64,000 bases of DNA from Cycas panzhihuaensis (taxonomy: Eukaryota > Cycadophyta), in NCBI GenBank assembly GCA_023213395.1, contig CM041465.1:61387741-61451740 (forward strand). The letters are read 5' to 3'. Shown here one piece after another: positions 1 to 12,477 of the stretch. How positions within the stretch are numbered: the stretch's first letter is position 1; every line of letters begins with the position of its first letter. Below the pieces are notes generated by a model that worked only from the letters and a program-made list of their open reading frames with translations, made no database searches and was not told where the DNA came from. A program made the translations under genes and the position numbers.

Positions 1-1457
1 GGAATCCTTAATAATACCTTTGATTCAATGAGTTGTAAGTCCCATGTAGTTTATGAGCACCTTTGATAATGAAATAGGTCAAGTTATAACCCCCATGCAG
101 TTTATGGACATTCTTATGTTAGCTCATCCTTTAAGTCCTATCTATTTGGTAGGCATTTTGGTAGTAGTTTCATCTTAGTATTGTAATGAAATTAAGTTTA
201 ACTTTTAGTAGTATATTTGATATTTCTTCCATCATATTCTTTTATCATCCATTCATCCATCATTTGATTCATTTTCCTATCATTTCTATGAGACCTTTAT
301 GTTTTATATATTGTCATCTTTTACTATCCTACTTTTATCTCAAAGTAGGAGCTTCAAGTGTTAAGGGGGTAAATGTTTCACTAGAATGTGGCCTTTGATT
401 GAATCTAGTATGTTTTTATGATTTTCCTTATTTTATCATGGGTGTTTTGCTCATAAATAAAACTATATTTTATGTTGAAGAGATCTAATGAGATATGTTT
501 ACTTGATTTTATATAATTTTAGTGAAATGTTATCATGGCTTTGTGGAATAATTGATGTTTGGATGATGATGAGTGTATTATATAGCTTCTATGTACTATT
601 GAATAAAAACTATAGCATTAAAATCTTTCCCTCATCCATTCCTATCCACTTTTTCCTTTGAAACACCCTCTTGTTATCATTTTTCTCCTTGATTCTTATA
701 CTTTAACTATTAATTTTTATGTTTTATAGGCTTGTGTTTAATCTATTATTTCATCTTAGTAGATTTTTCTCTTTGATGAAGTTTTTTTACTTCAATGTTT
801 TCCAATACTCTAAGGTTTCTCAAAGTTCATTTGTTAAATATTTATCATCTTTTTAATATTGCTAAAAATACAATTGATCACATTTTATGTAGAAAATCAC
901 ATTTTTTATTCTACATAAACACGACTAATAACATTTTATTTGTAAAATCACATTTCTTTTTTATATTATATATGTAAACTTTTTAATTAAATGTTCCATT
1001 TCTTCTCTATCTTTTGTATGTTTTTGCTAAGATTTGGTGGTAACAACTCCTTTCTCATCCAAAAACCCTCAAAACCCTTCATAATTGATCAAAGAGTTTT
1101 GGTTGCATCTTTTTAGGAAGGAAGAAAAAGGAAAAGTGAGAGAATTAAGAGGAAATTTCTTAGAATACTCGAAACTTGCACTATTTTAGTTGAAATCTAA
1201 TTTCTAAAGATTGGTTGAGTCATTCTATCATCTCCAAAATCTTAATCCAAGTTTTAATACTTTTTCAATGAGTGTGGTAATACTTTTCTACCATCTTTTT
1301 TTAGTTTGTGAAAGATTTTTTTGGCTTATGATATGCCTAGTATATCTTTTCTTCTTCTTCTTAGTTATGGCCTATCTATTTCTAGTTTAGGTGGTTCTTT
1401 TTCTTGGAAAGACCTAGTTTAAAAGGTCAGCCCTTTATGGGGTTTATAGGAATTAGC

Positions 1458-1489
1458 TATTAAGAAGAGAGCTCTTCCTCTTCTTAATA
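1458..1489. repeat. Short inverted repeat (11-bp arms)
   Basis: The arms tattaagaaga (1458-1468) and its exact reverse complement (1479-1489) enclose a 10-base loop. It lies in otherwise unannotated DNA; no function can be assigned. Confidence 0.5.
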
Positions 1490-3051
1490 TGTATAGCTTT
1501 TCTCCTCTCGCTCTCCATAGCACTTTTAGCTCTTTCCAAGATGATGTTGGTCCCATTCCTTCAATTTTGGTAATACTTATTTTGTTCTTCTCAATTTTCC
1601 TTTTCTTAATGCTTCTTTTAAGGGAAAAATTAGAGAATGATTGGCTAATAAGGGAAAGAATGTTATCCTGAGGCACACGTATGGTTACAAATTTAAGGAG
1701 TTTTTTTTATTTGTATGGCTTAGAGACATATTTTCTATGATTTTTTTCTTTCTTCTCTTTCTTGTGAAAGACATTTGGTTAGGAAAAAGTAAATGGAATA
1801 AACTTTCTAATGGAATAAACTTTCTATGTTTATGTTTACTTTTTTCTTTCTTAGGAGATGGCTTGAGTTTATAATTTCTTATGGTTACATGTTGTTAAAA
1901 TTATCATGAAATCTTTCTATGCTCTTATTTTAGTTTCTTAAATCAATTGCATATATTATGTTTATCATTATTTGTTGGATTTACATGTTGTATGAAATCT
2001 CTTACAAGACACTTTAATGAGTTTTGAGCTTGCATGTTAAGAATTTATCTCCTTTATTTTAAGTCTTTCTACCATTTAAAGTTATAAGAAAATCCATCAA
2101 GTATCATACATACAAGTGGAAAGAGCCTAAAAGGGAGCCTCATACCATCTTATGCTTTATCTTCTAGGTATGTATGAGTGGCTTCTTTTATAAGTATTAC
2201 TTTTCATTTGAAGTACAAACTTATTTGAATTTTATGAAGATAGTTTCGTATTTATCTAAAGTAAGATTATTTTTTCTTTAAAAAAATGATGATAAAGGTT
2301 CCTTCCTTCTTTGTTAAGTTTGAAGAGTAATTTACCTCTAATTTATTAGTCTCTTTCTTATTATTTTTGCAAGTGTATGATCTTGGATTTGATTGCTTTG
2401 ATCTTTCCTATATTTGAATAAACCTAAAATATTAAAAAATATAGGGAAAAGGATAACAAGAAACTAGAAAATAAAATCAAAAATATTATCGGTATATTGA
2501 TGAACTTAGATCACCTATACTTGATTATATAGGCTAGTATATTCTTTTACCAAGCACCATTCACATATCTTAGTCTCTTTCAAACTATATTCAACCATAT
2601 AACATAGCCAAGTAGGGACTACTCCTTAGGAGTTGGACAAAGTTGGTTATAGGGTTCTTATAGGTTGATCAATCTTCTAATATTCAATAGAAATAAAGGA
2701 AATATAAAGTTATTAAGAGGTAATAAACCTAGACTGATTCCAAAACAACTACCCTAGAAGGTGGAGGATTATAGATAAATACATAAGGACATACATGCTC
2801 CAAACTTCCAAGTGACAAAATTACAAATACTTTATAGGTGAAATATTTTTTAAAGGAGGAATGGATTGTAGCTATCCCATTCCATTTAGGAGAAATTAGT
2901 ATTATATTAAAAATTAATTTTATTATTATTATTATTCATGACTGACATTTTTAAATTAATATGAAGTTAATTTTTATAATGGGAAGATAATATTTTATTA
3001 CTAATATTATTATTGAAGTTGATTTTTTTAATAAGGAGCTATATTGTCACT

Positions 3052-3060
3052 TATAAATAG
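3052..3060 (+). promoter_or_regulatory. TATA-box-like site, possibly in an old LTR
   Basis: TATAAATAG is followed at once by ggggagaccc, an arrangement common in plant LTR promoters. A purine run (aaaggaggaa, about 2854-2863) lies upstream, which would fit a polypurine tract before an LTR. No partner LTR was found, so the LTR reading is only a suggestion. Confidence 0.3.
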
Positions 3061-3565
3061 GGGAGACCCTTAACTCATTTTATAAATTTTACTTTTAGTT
3101 TAATCTTTATTTTATTTGGTACTTGATACTTAGGGTAATTTATTTATTCAACTTTTATTTTAGTTTTCTTTTTGTGTTTGTAGAAGTAGATTTGATTTAG
3201 GATCACTTATAAGTTTTGAGTAGTGATTGGCACTCAGTTATTTTTCTTCTAGTTAAATTTTTAAGAATTTAATATCGTATTATTATAATATATTTTATTT
3301 TAAAGAAATCAATAAAATGGTTCTATTTATCTTTGAAATTTATTATGATAGGGTTAGGCAACTTGATGGTGAATGAGTTATTTTATTTAAAGATTAAAAT
3401 AAATTTTGCTTTTGAATCATTGTGTATTTGAATCTTAGCTTATATAATCTCCTTAAGATTTATTATTAAACTTATATGAATATGTGCTAGGTAATGCCAA
3501 CTATAATATATAAGTTAACCATGGATTATTAAATGTATGTATTTCCTCTTTACCTTCTCATATAT

Positions 3566-3790
3566 AGATGTAATGATGAGTCCTATGAGTGGATAGTGAC
3601 TTGCAACTACCCACATATCTATGATATCATTTTTCATTTCTTCTTCTCTTATGTTAGGCCTAATGATAAGCTTTATAAGTGGCTAGCACCTTACAATTAC
3701 TATAAGGTTTAGCATTTTTCTAATATATTTATTTTATCCATATAAATATTGGTATTCCCAAGAGATTTTGCATGAGGCTAGCAACTTGTG
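3566..3790. repeat. Three degenerate repeats about 90 bp apart
   Basis: Related blocks start near 3571 (taatgatgagtcctatgagt), 3660 (taatgataagctttataagt) and 3750 (caagagattttgcatgaggc). Each is followed by a version of tagcaacttgcaactac. Divergence is high; this looks like an old tandem or a decayed repeat family. Confidence 0.4.
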
Positions 3791-4085
3791 ACCACAACAA
3801 ATATGTCTTAGTGCCATTACTTTTGTCTTGTTAATTATTTTTGTCTTTTATTTTTCTCTTAGAAGGACATTGTATAATGGTCTATTTTCTTTGGTAAAGT
3901 TCTATAATAACTAGAGCATTGATCTATTTTATGATTGGTAAGGAGAAATAACAAAATAAAGCATTAAGTTAAATATTATTTGAGGTGAGCAACCAATATA
4001 TGGTTCATTATCCATAAGTATTAGTTTAATCTATCTAAGAAACCCATATTCTCCTAGTATTAGCCTTTTAAACACATATACTAGT

Positions 4086-4398
4086 TATTGGAAAGGTATT
4101 GCATATTGACTAATATTAATATGCAGATAATGTTGATATTATTATGATATGAGCCAAAAGATGTAATTCACATATATTCAAGACACTTATGATCTATAAA
4201 TATAGATCTAATATCCATTGTAATATTGCACAACACTTTAGACTTGTTAAAAATATGAAAATTCTATTATTTTTTGGTTGGTTTTTCTTGCAAGGGTTTC
4301 CACGTTAAAACTGGTATCCCATGTGTATATTTTCTTAAGTCTAATATGTTCATAAATGATTCCTATAATCATTTTTGTATATTTTGTATTCTCTAACA
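4086..4398 (+). repeat. Copia-0 5' LTR
   Basis: 313 bp, starting TATTGGAAAGG (the canonical TG has become TA) and ending CTAACA. It aligns along its full length with 7789-8102. Confidence 0.85.
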
Positions 4399-4410
4399 TG
4401 GTATTAGAGT
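4399..4410 (+). promoter_or_regulatory. Copia-0 primer binding site
   Basis: TGGTATTAGAGT lies directly after the LTR. It is one or two bases from the usual plant copia site TGGTATCAGAGC, which pairs with the 3' end of initiator tRNA-Met. Confidence 0.8.
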
Positions 4411-5010
4411 GGAAGGAGGTGCACAATCAGGCATATATTATTTGGATTATCTAATTGTTGGTTGTCAGGTCATGTTAGATCACCCATTAAGGATGGCTTG
4501 TTTGACAACCAAAAGAACTTCCACATAGGTACAAATGATCATGTGGATCTTAAATACTTTTAATTTATATTTTGTAGGAATTGAATGGCTTATGTAGGTG
4601 TGTAAATGAGTAGAAGGTGTTATTTTAATTTGTGTAGGTGTTGGAGCCTTCTTTTTCAAATTTACAGCCCTGGTTACTCTGTTACTAACCATTGGTGTCC
4701 TTTTTTAGCCCGCTGAAGGTGCTAGATCTAACTTTTTATTGATGCCAATAAGTTTACAACTATATTAAAATATATAAGTGACTTATGGAGAGTGTATGCA
4801 GTTACTAGAGAGGTTTTGCAAGCTGTTGATGAGTTTATTATAGCCCCTAGTGCCCTATTAGTGTTGGAGAGCCTCATGAATATTTTTGCAATCATAGAGC
4901 ATACAACTATATGAGGTGATCATAGACTTAGATGTTTTAGAGTAGAGTACCACACGGATTAATAAAATACAACAATCATAGGAATAATCAAGGTATTTCA
5001 TTTATATTAA

Positions 5011-5450
5011 GTCACCCATACATTATATTTTTATCGTCATTGATAATATATTTAGTCACTGTATTTAATTTAATAAATATCCATTATGAATGGTAATTTC
5101 ATTACATATTGGATGAAGTTCACCATAATTATGATTATGATTGATATTTTATTAATCGCATGATACAATTTTATCACCCATTATTAATATTCGGTTTCCA
5201 TTTAACATTATAGTCGTATGGCTATTGATATTTTTGGTCACCATTGAATATTATTCAATTTCCCAGTTAATGATTGACCAAATCACCTGTATTGATATGT
5301 TTTATTATATGTCATAATATATCAAAGTTGTGTGCCTATAGATTTATCAAAATAATTTTTTAATTTGATTTGTTCACCCATTGAAATTTTATCACCCACA
5401 TAATGATGATTTAATTGGCTGCATCAACATTGTGCAAAGTTTAATCAATT

Positions 5451-5506
<56 letters not shown>

Positions 5507-5550
5507 GTTGCCCTTTTAAATTCACTTTATCATTATTGAAGTCACCCATA
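5011..5550. repeat. Recurring TCACCCAT-like word
   Basis: Versions of the word occur near 5011, 5053, 5119, 5173, 5236, 5282, 5372, 5391 and 5541, mostly 20 to 65 bp apart. The surrounding sequence is not obviously repeated. It may be a decayed short-period satellite or a spaced binding motif inside the element. Confidence 0.4.
5453..5503. repeat. (CA)n microsatellite
   Basis: About 25 almost perfect CA units. The open frame that crosses it on the reverse strand, with a Cys-Val run, is a by-product of the repeat and not a gene. Confidence 0.97.
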
Positions 5551-7559
5551 TTAAGACACATTTGATATCTCACTTTGATATACTTCAAAGGTGATTGGTT
5601 TAAAGAAGTCACTTTGATATTTATCAAAGTTATTATCATGAATATATATTGGTCTTCATATACATGGTGTGCTTTGATTTGGCGATATGAAATGAGTCTT
5701 TGAAGCACTTTTTATGATAGTTACACTATATATTGAGGTTAAATTTCATATATTAAGTAGCCTTTAATATGTTAAAATTACCTTTATTATCAAGTGTACT
5801 TTGTCTCATTGGTCGACTAGGTATATTTCAGACATCAAGTAGTATATAACCTTTTTTTTTTTTTTTGGAGGTAATATTGGTAATATTTATAGCAATATTA
5901 AGATGTGTTTTAGGTAATATGAGGTGATTGTTTGGTGACATTTGGTGATAATATGCACTTATTACATGTGTTAGCATGAGAGTATTCATACGTAAAAAGG
6001 GGCAAGATTAATGGGCAAGAAATGGCATGTTAATAGGCAAGAGTTATCAATGTTAGTGTTGTATTTCATTGATTGATAATAGGGTAAATGGGTGAATGTA
6101 TAGGGATACCTAAGCTACAATGCAAACATTGTTGAGTGGTTTAGATCATTGCATAATATTATCAAGGTGTGATTTATTCTAAAGTGATGGTGCATTTATT
6201 TAGTTATATCAAAGTTCTTTCTCATCATATGGATGCAATAAAGAAGTTTAGAATTTACAATTTTATGGCCTACTTATATGAGTGGTTATTAGTATTAGTG
6301 GATTGCTATACTTTAAGTGGTTGAAGTAATATTAGTATGAGGGTTTATAGCCTATTTAATACTAGTTCAATATGTGTATATATCTAAATAGGTCTGATAA
6401 AGAACTGATAGTGTGATTGTATAAAATTGAAGTGTAAATAGAAAGGTCTATGGTGAGAAACTTAAAACTAGTTCTACATTTACTATAGTATGGGACAAGA
6501 GTTGGTTGTACCATATACCCTAATTAGATTGAGTTGTAGGTACTATGATGTAGATATGGAGGTGTTTTATGTATTATAAGAGTTTACCTCCCATGTTTTT
6601 TGGTAGAAGCTATTGCAACAATTATTTAATAGGATTCCCTATTGAGATCATTCATGGCATATCCCTCATTATATGTTGGACCCGTAAAAAACCTTCCATT
6701 TTATTCTTTAGGTGCATTAGAGTACATACATCTTAGATGAAGATCATAACAACATGATTGTAAGAGTTTGGAGTCTATTTATTTAGGGTTTAAAACAATG
6801 CTTATAAACTATATAATCTATATGGGGAAAGTAATATGATTAATCTAGATGTCAAATTAAAGAGTTATTGACATATGATGTTGAGTGCCATCTGAATATA
6901 GGTTTTATCCTTTATTTCTTACCATTTTCAAGCTATGGTTTAGCAAGTTTGGAGGTTTATTTACCTAATATTGTGTTTGAGATGGAAGCAAGACTTAGTG
7001 GGAGTGATGATAAAGAGCCATTATTTGAAGAGACAAATATTATAACCCCATGTTCTATTTATAGTTGAAGACTTATAGAATGATTGATTGAAGAATAAGG
7101 ATTAACATGCCAATCATACTCGTGATATATACCAACATTCTAGCGAGTGAAGATTCACAATAGAGAGCTATATTAATGGAGGAGTATCATGTGGGATTTG
7201 GGTCCCTTACCTCCCTTAAAGAACTTAGTCAATTTGTAAGTTAGCAAAGTTTGTTACATAGGATTTCAAATAGGAAGAAGGATTCAGGTATGAGGAGATA
7301 TTAATACTAGTCTTATGTTATTAATTTGTTTGATCCTTACTTTGGTAGTTATATATAGTTGGGGGTCACATCACATCATGTCATCATTCCTTAATAAAGA
7401 CGTAAAGAGAAAATTCACATGGCTCAAGTGGCTCAACCTCTTAGTTTAGTTAAAGGAAAATGACTAAGTTTTATGGACTAAGCATTGGTGTGAGAGAGAG
7501 TTGTATGGTTACACAGACTATTGGAGTCACATATAAGGAATCAAATATATATAAGGTAT

Positions 7560-7700
7560 AACACCATTACATCCAAGAGTAGATCAAATCAAGGAAGATG
7601 TAGGTTGAAGTTTATCTAAGTGGAGATCAACTTGAGGATGTGTTCACCAAGATCTTACTAAAGATTGCCTCATTAATGTTCATACATATTGGGAGAGGTT
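7560..7700 (+). pseudogene. Copia-0 RNase H C-terminal remnant
   Basis: A frame around 7625-7651 reads D-Q-L-E-D-V-F-T-K, matching the conserved end of copia RNase H (usually D-Q-L-A-D-I-F-T-K). It lies just upstream of the purine tract and 3' LTR, where this part of pol belongs. Stops and frame changes flank it, and no other pol domain was recognised upstream. This fragment is the main evidence for the copia class. Confidence 0.65.
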
Positions 7701-7788
7701 ATCCTTGAGAGGGGATCTATCGGTAAGGATAAAGATAGAATAAGCCCTTGGGAAGACTTCGAGACCCCACATCTTTATTAAGAGGGGA

Positions 7789-8102
7789 TGTTGGAAAGGT
7801 ATTACATATCGACTAATGTTAATGTATAGATAATATTGATATTATTATGATATGAGCTAATTCATATAATTCACATATATTCGAGACACTTATGATATAT
7901 AAATATAGATCTAATATCTATTGTAAAGTTGTATAACACTTTAGATTTATAAAAAAATATGAAAATTATACTATTTTCTTGTGGGTTTTTCTCGCAAGGT
8001 TTACCATATCAAATTTGGTGTCTCTTATGCATATTCTCTTGAGTTAAATATGTTCATTAATGATTACTGTAATCTTATTTATATATTTTATGTTCTCTAA
8101 TA
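7789..8102 (+). repeat. Copia-0 3' LTR
   Basis: 314 bp, starting TGTTGGAAAGG and ending CTAATA. It is preceded by the purine tract at 7780-7788 and followed by the target duplicate CTAGT. Confidence 0.85.
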
Positions 8103-8109
8103 CTAGTTT

Positions 8110-8765
8110 ATCATAAGGTGACTTGGACTGAGTATTAGGAGTAGTTAAAATGAGGGAACACCTATGTATATTATCATAAACTCTTTCTTGATTCCATTAT
8201 CTTTATAAAATTACATAAAGACTCTGAAAGTGCATTCTCCTCTATTGTCTAATATGGAGATTTTTAACCTTTGACCACTCATATTCTCAACTTTCTCCGT
8301 GAATTCATTGAAAAAAATTAAAGGTCTAATATTTTTTCTTTATGGAATAAATATAAATTTTTATCTAAAAATTATTAATAAAGGTTAAGAAGTATCTTAC
8401 ACCTCTAATAAAAGCAGTTGGCATCATACCATAGATATCTAAGTGGACAAGGTCAATATTTTTAATGGATGTTTAAGCTTTACCTTTTTGCAACTTCTCT
8501 CTATGTTGTTTACTCATGATATAAGGCTCATATATATTATTCATTAGATTAAATTTTAAGAGATCATGAATCATATTTAGTTTATACATTAAATAAAAAT
8601 ATAAGTAGTGAAAATGTCTTATTCTTTAATGCTACAATTAATTTCTACATATTATATCAATAGTAAGAGTTCTTTAGTTTATAGATTTACTTAAGAGCCT
8701 ATAAAGACCATCATCCATAACACCTTTAACTATGACTTTGTGGAAAACTTAACCTCTATTATGCC
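8110..8765 (-). pseudogene. Copia pol fragment: GAG-pre-integrase and start of integrase
   Basis: The reverse strand reads in order: a G-V-M-D-D-G-L-Y-R-L block (near 8700), a degraded zinc-binding GAG-pre-integrase region, M-S-K-Q-H-R-E-K (8496-8520), L-V-H-L-D-I-Y-G (near 8440) and R-Y-F-L-T-F-I (near 8385). These are successive signatures of copia integrase. The fragment has in-frame stops and no start, and no LTR of its own was found on either side. It is an orphan piece of an older element, abutting Copia-0 at its low-coordinate end. Confidence 0.75.
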
Positions 8766-9136
8766 TTCAAATCTATAAATAAAGATCAATAAAGTGAAGG
8801 AATGGAGATGGAAATGGAAAGAGAGCTAGAGATGAAGAGCACAAAAAGAGTACACCATAGTGCACTTATATATAAACCAATATTTGATTGAAAGAACACC
8901 TCCTTTATAATGCATAGGGTGGTGTATTTATAGTAGTAAAATTTTACCCTTAATAATATTATTACTTTTAATCCTACTACTATTTGACTCTTAATATTAA
9001 TTAATTTTATTTCTTTATTATTTTATTAATATATATCTTATTGATGTTAATGTTTATTTATGGATTGCAACTTAGGCTATGAGCCTCCCTTTAAAGTTTT
9101 GTATATTATTAGATTTTTAGGATTATTAAATTATTA
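8766..9136. other. Unassigned AT-rich stretch
   Basis: No open frame with a recognisable motif. A short purine-rich part (8790-8850, many gga/gaga words) is the only visible bias. Confidence 0.5.
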
Positions 9137-9377
9137 TGTGAGTGATGAGTCATCGAGGGTTACAACTCTCACGTCATATATGTCATATAATTAAGAAACA
9201 GATTCCTTTTAAAATTTATGTGTATGCATCTGTTATGTATTACTAAATTTTAATAAGAGATAATTTTACTTTGAGATTTTATTAATAATGTGAATCTAAT
9301 GTTCATGTTATTTTAATAGTTAATCCTATAAAACTAGGTCTTTATTCTTATTAGGTGTAATATTTAATAACTCACAT
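9137..9377 (+). repeat. Copia-1 5' LTR (probable limits)
   Basis: The right end is fixed by the primer binding site. The left end is chosen because TGTGAGT (9137-9143) is the exact inverse of the terminal ACTCACA (9371-9377), giving a 241-bp LTR with TG...CA ends. The 3' LTR is outside the window, so the left limit is unconfirmed. Confidence 0.5.
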
Positions 9378-9389
9378 GGTATTAGAGTT
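9378..9389 (+). promoter_or_regulatory. Copia-1 primer binding site
   Basis: TGGTATTAGAGT follows the LTR end directly and matches the tRNA-Met-type site used by plant copia elements. Confidence 0.75.
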
Positions 9390-11525
9390 AGTTATTAATA
9401 TTGTTTAAGTGTTGTAGTATTATATAAGGAGTTGATAAATTTATCTTTTTAGTAGTTTATATAATGATGTTGGATATTATAGGTTGTTGGTGTTCATGTA
9501 CAGGCACTTCTCTTTAATGGCTATTTTGAAACACAATCATCTGAGTATAACTGAGCAAACAAAACTACTTATAATCTTCAAGGGAGAGTAGCCATTCACA
9601 AGCTACAATTACTTATTTTATAATTTTTAATGGTATAAATTATTATACAAGTTAAAGATACATATTTAACATGTTTTATTACATGTATTTTATTTTTTAT
9701 ACTAAACTGTAATATCTATTTTTTAAAAGTTTTTTTAATATTGTATATACTTTCTAATTATTGACATGAAAATATCTTAAAGTATTCCTATTAAGCTCAA
9801 CTTAAGTACTATATTTGTTGAGCAAATTTCACTATTTTAATAATGATATGCATGTTTAAGTGATGACATGTAGGCATAATTAAACATATAGGTTTAAGTA
9901 GATGACATATAGATCTAAATAGTGATATGTAAACCTAAAAAAGCAAACATATACAAGCAGAAAAAATATAGTAGACTATGAATAAACCACCTCTATTTTA
10001 AGTTAGTAAATAATGATGTAACTACCTTTGTTAAAGACTTATAAAAAATCCTCTATTGAATGATAAAAGCACCTCTATTAAAGCATAAAAATAACAATAA
10101 ATATTACTAGAGGATCTCCATTAAAATGAAGTGATGAAAACTCTCTATTGAAGTATTAAACATGAGACAAAAAAAATTGTTGAGAGGCTCTACTACTAAA
10201 GAACCACTAATGAAAATTATAGATAAGAGATAAAGAGATAACACATAAAATGATGGTTGAAAGATATTAAAAAGGCTTATGGTTTAAACTTTAGAAAGAG
10301 GACATATATTAAAAATGGTATATTCTTTTAAATATTCTAAATGACATAAGCTAAGGTTTAAAAAATTTATCAAAAATCCAAAATTTTTAATGAGATTTAG
10401 CAGTCACATGACCTGCATAAAAATGACTGACCTATAGCCTATTTAGTTGATGAAATATCACTTGATCTATAGTGAATCTTTGATATAGACTTACATCTAC
10501 TTCATAGTAGTCAATAGAAGCCATCGGTACTAACATTTAGAAGAAAAATTAAATTTGTAAGTTGTTTGAGCCATGGAGGGTTATATGGCTAAATAAATAT
10601 GCCAAGATATTTTTCTATTTTTTAAAGTTAAATGAAGGATGGAACAAGGTCTAAATCAATCCCAAAGGATGCTATAGACCATTTTATTAAGATCTAGCAG
10701 CCACAAGAAGTAAATCAGAGTAGAACATAGGAGGAAATATGACCAATAGAGTAAAAAATCACCCAAACCATGCCAAATCGATCTATGATTGAAATATTTC
10801 ATATGTAGATAGTTTGTAGGGAAGAAATATGTGTATGCATGATGTAGTAGTAAAAAATAGATTGAACTTTAATCTCTATTAATGAAAAATTGGCTCACAA
10901 GGAAAAATCATAATCGTAGTAGGGAGATGACTACTTTTGCATGCACAATGATGAAGATGAGATGAAACCCATGATAATGATCTATCATTTGGATCCTTGA
11001 CAACCTAATAGTCTAGTGGTGGGGTTATTTTAGGAAAAAATACATTCATTTATTTGATAAAGCATTTTTTGTGGAGGAGACTATCACCATTCATGCTAAC
11101 TTTTAGAATATTCTATGAAGAATATTCTTAATAAAATTTTGGATAGGATTCATTTAATATTTTCCAAAGTTTGAGTGAAATTAAACTTGATTGGGTTTTT
11201 ATTTAGAGTTTGGTACTAAGCCCCCTACTTGTTAGTCCCTATTCATGTGGTATTTTAGGTGCCAGAGCCTTTTTTAGACCATTCAGAGTTAGATTTTAAA
11301 AAGTAAATATACCATGATATATGATTTTTTAAGATTTACAATCTAGTAGTGGTCATATATAATAGTTTAGGATAAAATTTGGTGAAAATTATTTTTGTAA
11401 TATTTTTGGGCATATTCTAACTACTTACGAGTAGACTAAGGTAGCAAAATTGATCATATTAACTACTTACATGTAGACTAATATTGTTTAGTTATTTTTT
11501 AATTATTTTATCTATTATTTTCTTT
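9390..11525 (+). other. Copia-1 untranslated leader
   Basis: About 2.1 kb between primer site and gag without a recognisable coding region. The part 9960-10200 repeats a cctctatt(g/a)aa word several times. The long leader resembles that of Copia-3 in this window. Confidence 0.5.
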
Positions 11526-12335
11526 AAAATGGATTTTGGAGGAAGCATACTAGGAACTATCATAGAAAAGCTTACAAGTCTTAAAAATTACATAATCTAG
11601 AAATATTAGATGTATAGTTTTTCTCATCTAAATGATATATGGAAGTCTATCAATAATTTTATAATGGAAAAGATGCCAATGAGATCATTGATTTCCAAAA
11701 TAAAGTGAAGATATATGTCAACTTCAACATTGAGTATTAAGAAAAAATGAGAATTACATTTATATTTCTTAGCCTATCAATTAGTAGTAATGTCATTCTA
11801 AACATTAGGGACAGTACTACACTAAAATAGATATGGGATATAATCATGAACATATTTGAGAATAAGGATGACATGAGAGCCCTTAACTTATAGAGTTAGT
11901 TGTATATATTAGAGATTATAGGAAACTTGGTTGATCTCATGAGGGAAGCAAGATCAATTCAGGATTAATTATTAATAATTAGAGAAATCATTCTTTATTT
12001 AAAAGCAATAATTTATATACTAAGGAGCCTTCCACTCCCAAATAAGAACTTTAGAACCATAATGACATTATTAAATAAATTATCCACTCTAATGATTAGA
12101 TATTTGGAATCACTGCTTATAAAATATGAACACAAATTAAAGCAAATACACAATGATTTTTTTTGAGTACTAGCATTGAAGTCTTAAGGTAGAAAGACTT
12201 ATATTCCAAAGGCAAATGCACCTTATGAAACTATGGTTTAAAAAGGCAAATAAGGAACTTCAAAAGGATGATATAGACCCAAATATTATCATTATGAGAA
12301 GTTAGGCATATCAAAAAGGATTGTTAGATATAGCA
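11526..12335 (+). pseudogene. Copia-1 gag remnant
   Basis: The translation from about 11531 carries the N-terminal L-x-x-x-N-Y-I-I-x-K-Y-Q-M pattern and the later I-W-D-I-I-M-N-I-F-E pattern of copia capsid proteins (UBN2 type). A decayed zinc knuckle near 12280-12325 reads Y-Y-H-Y-E-K-L-G-I, where the family has C-x2-C-x4-H-x4-C, so its cysteines are lost. Frame changes and stops are present. In a live element this protein would form the particle and bind the RNA. Confidence 0.7.
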
Positions 12336-12477
12336 ATGATAATAATGATCTCAACAACCTTATAATAAACCCCAATAAAAGAAGTAATACAATGATAATA
12401 ATAATCACTTAGATAATGTGATCATGTAATAGAATCAACTCAAGAGACATCAAGTATAAACACAATAAGATTATTTA

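Larger units (their letters stand above)
1..4080. other. AT-rich intergenic DNA without recognisable gene
   Basis: Both strands were read in all frames. Only short AT-rich open frames occur (60-85 codons) and none shows a family motif. The stretch has poly-T and ATT runs (for example near 2919-2935), and a weak two-unit repeat at 25-120 around the words cccatgtagtttatg and cccatgcagtttatg. It may be very old decayed repeat DNA, but no LTR pair could be made out. Confidence 0.6.
4690..7560 (+). other. Copia-0 interior without recognisable protein
   Basis: No gag, protease, integrase or reverse transcriptase motif could be read in any frame of either strand. Open frames are short and AT-rich. 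Known content is limited to the microsatellite and the TCACCCAT-like words listed separately. Confidence 0.55.
4081..8107 (+). mobile_element. Copia-0: complete short copia-like LTR element with 5-bp TSD
   Basis: Two similar LTRs (4086-4398 and 7789-8102) enclose 3.4 kb. A tRNA-Met-type primer binding site follows the 5' LTR and a purine tract (aagagggga, 7780-7788) precedes the 3' LTR. The same five bases, CTAGT, lie at 4081-4085 and 8103-8107, so the insertion ends are clear. At about 4.0 kb it is shorter than an autonomous copia (usually 4.5-5.5 kb or more). The only protein remnant recognised is the end of RNase H. The interior also holds a CA microsatellite and a recurring TCACCCAT-like word. 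It is probably a non-autonomous or strongly decayed member that needed proteins from another element. Confidence 0.85.

Noticed and set aside
5445-5708. 87-codon reverse-strand frame with a Cys-Val repeat
   Set aside because: It is produced by the CA microsatellite.
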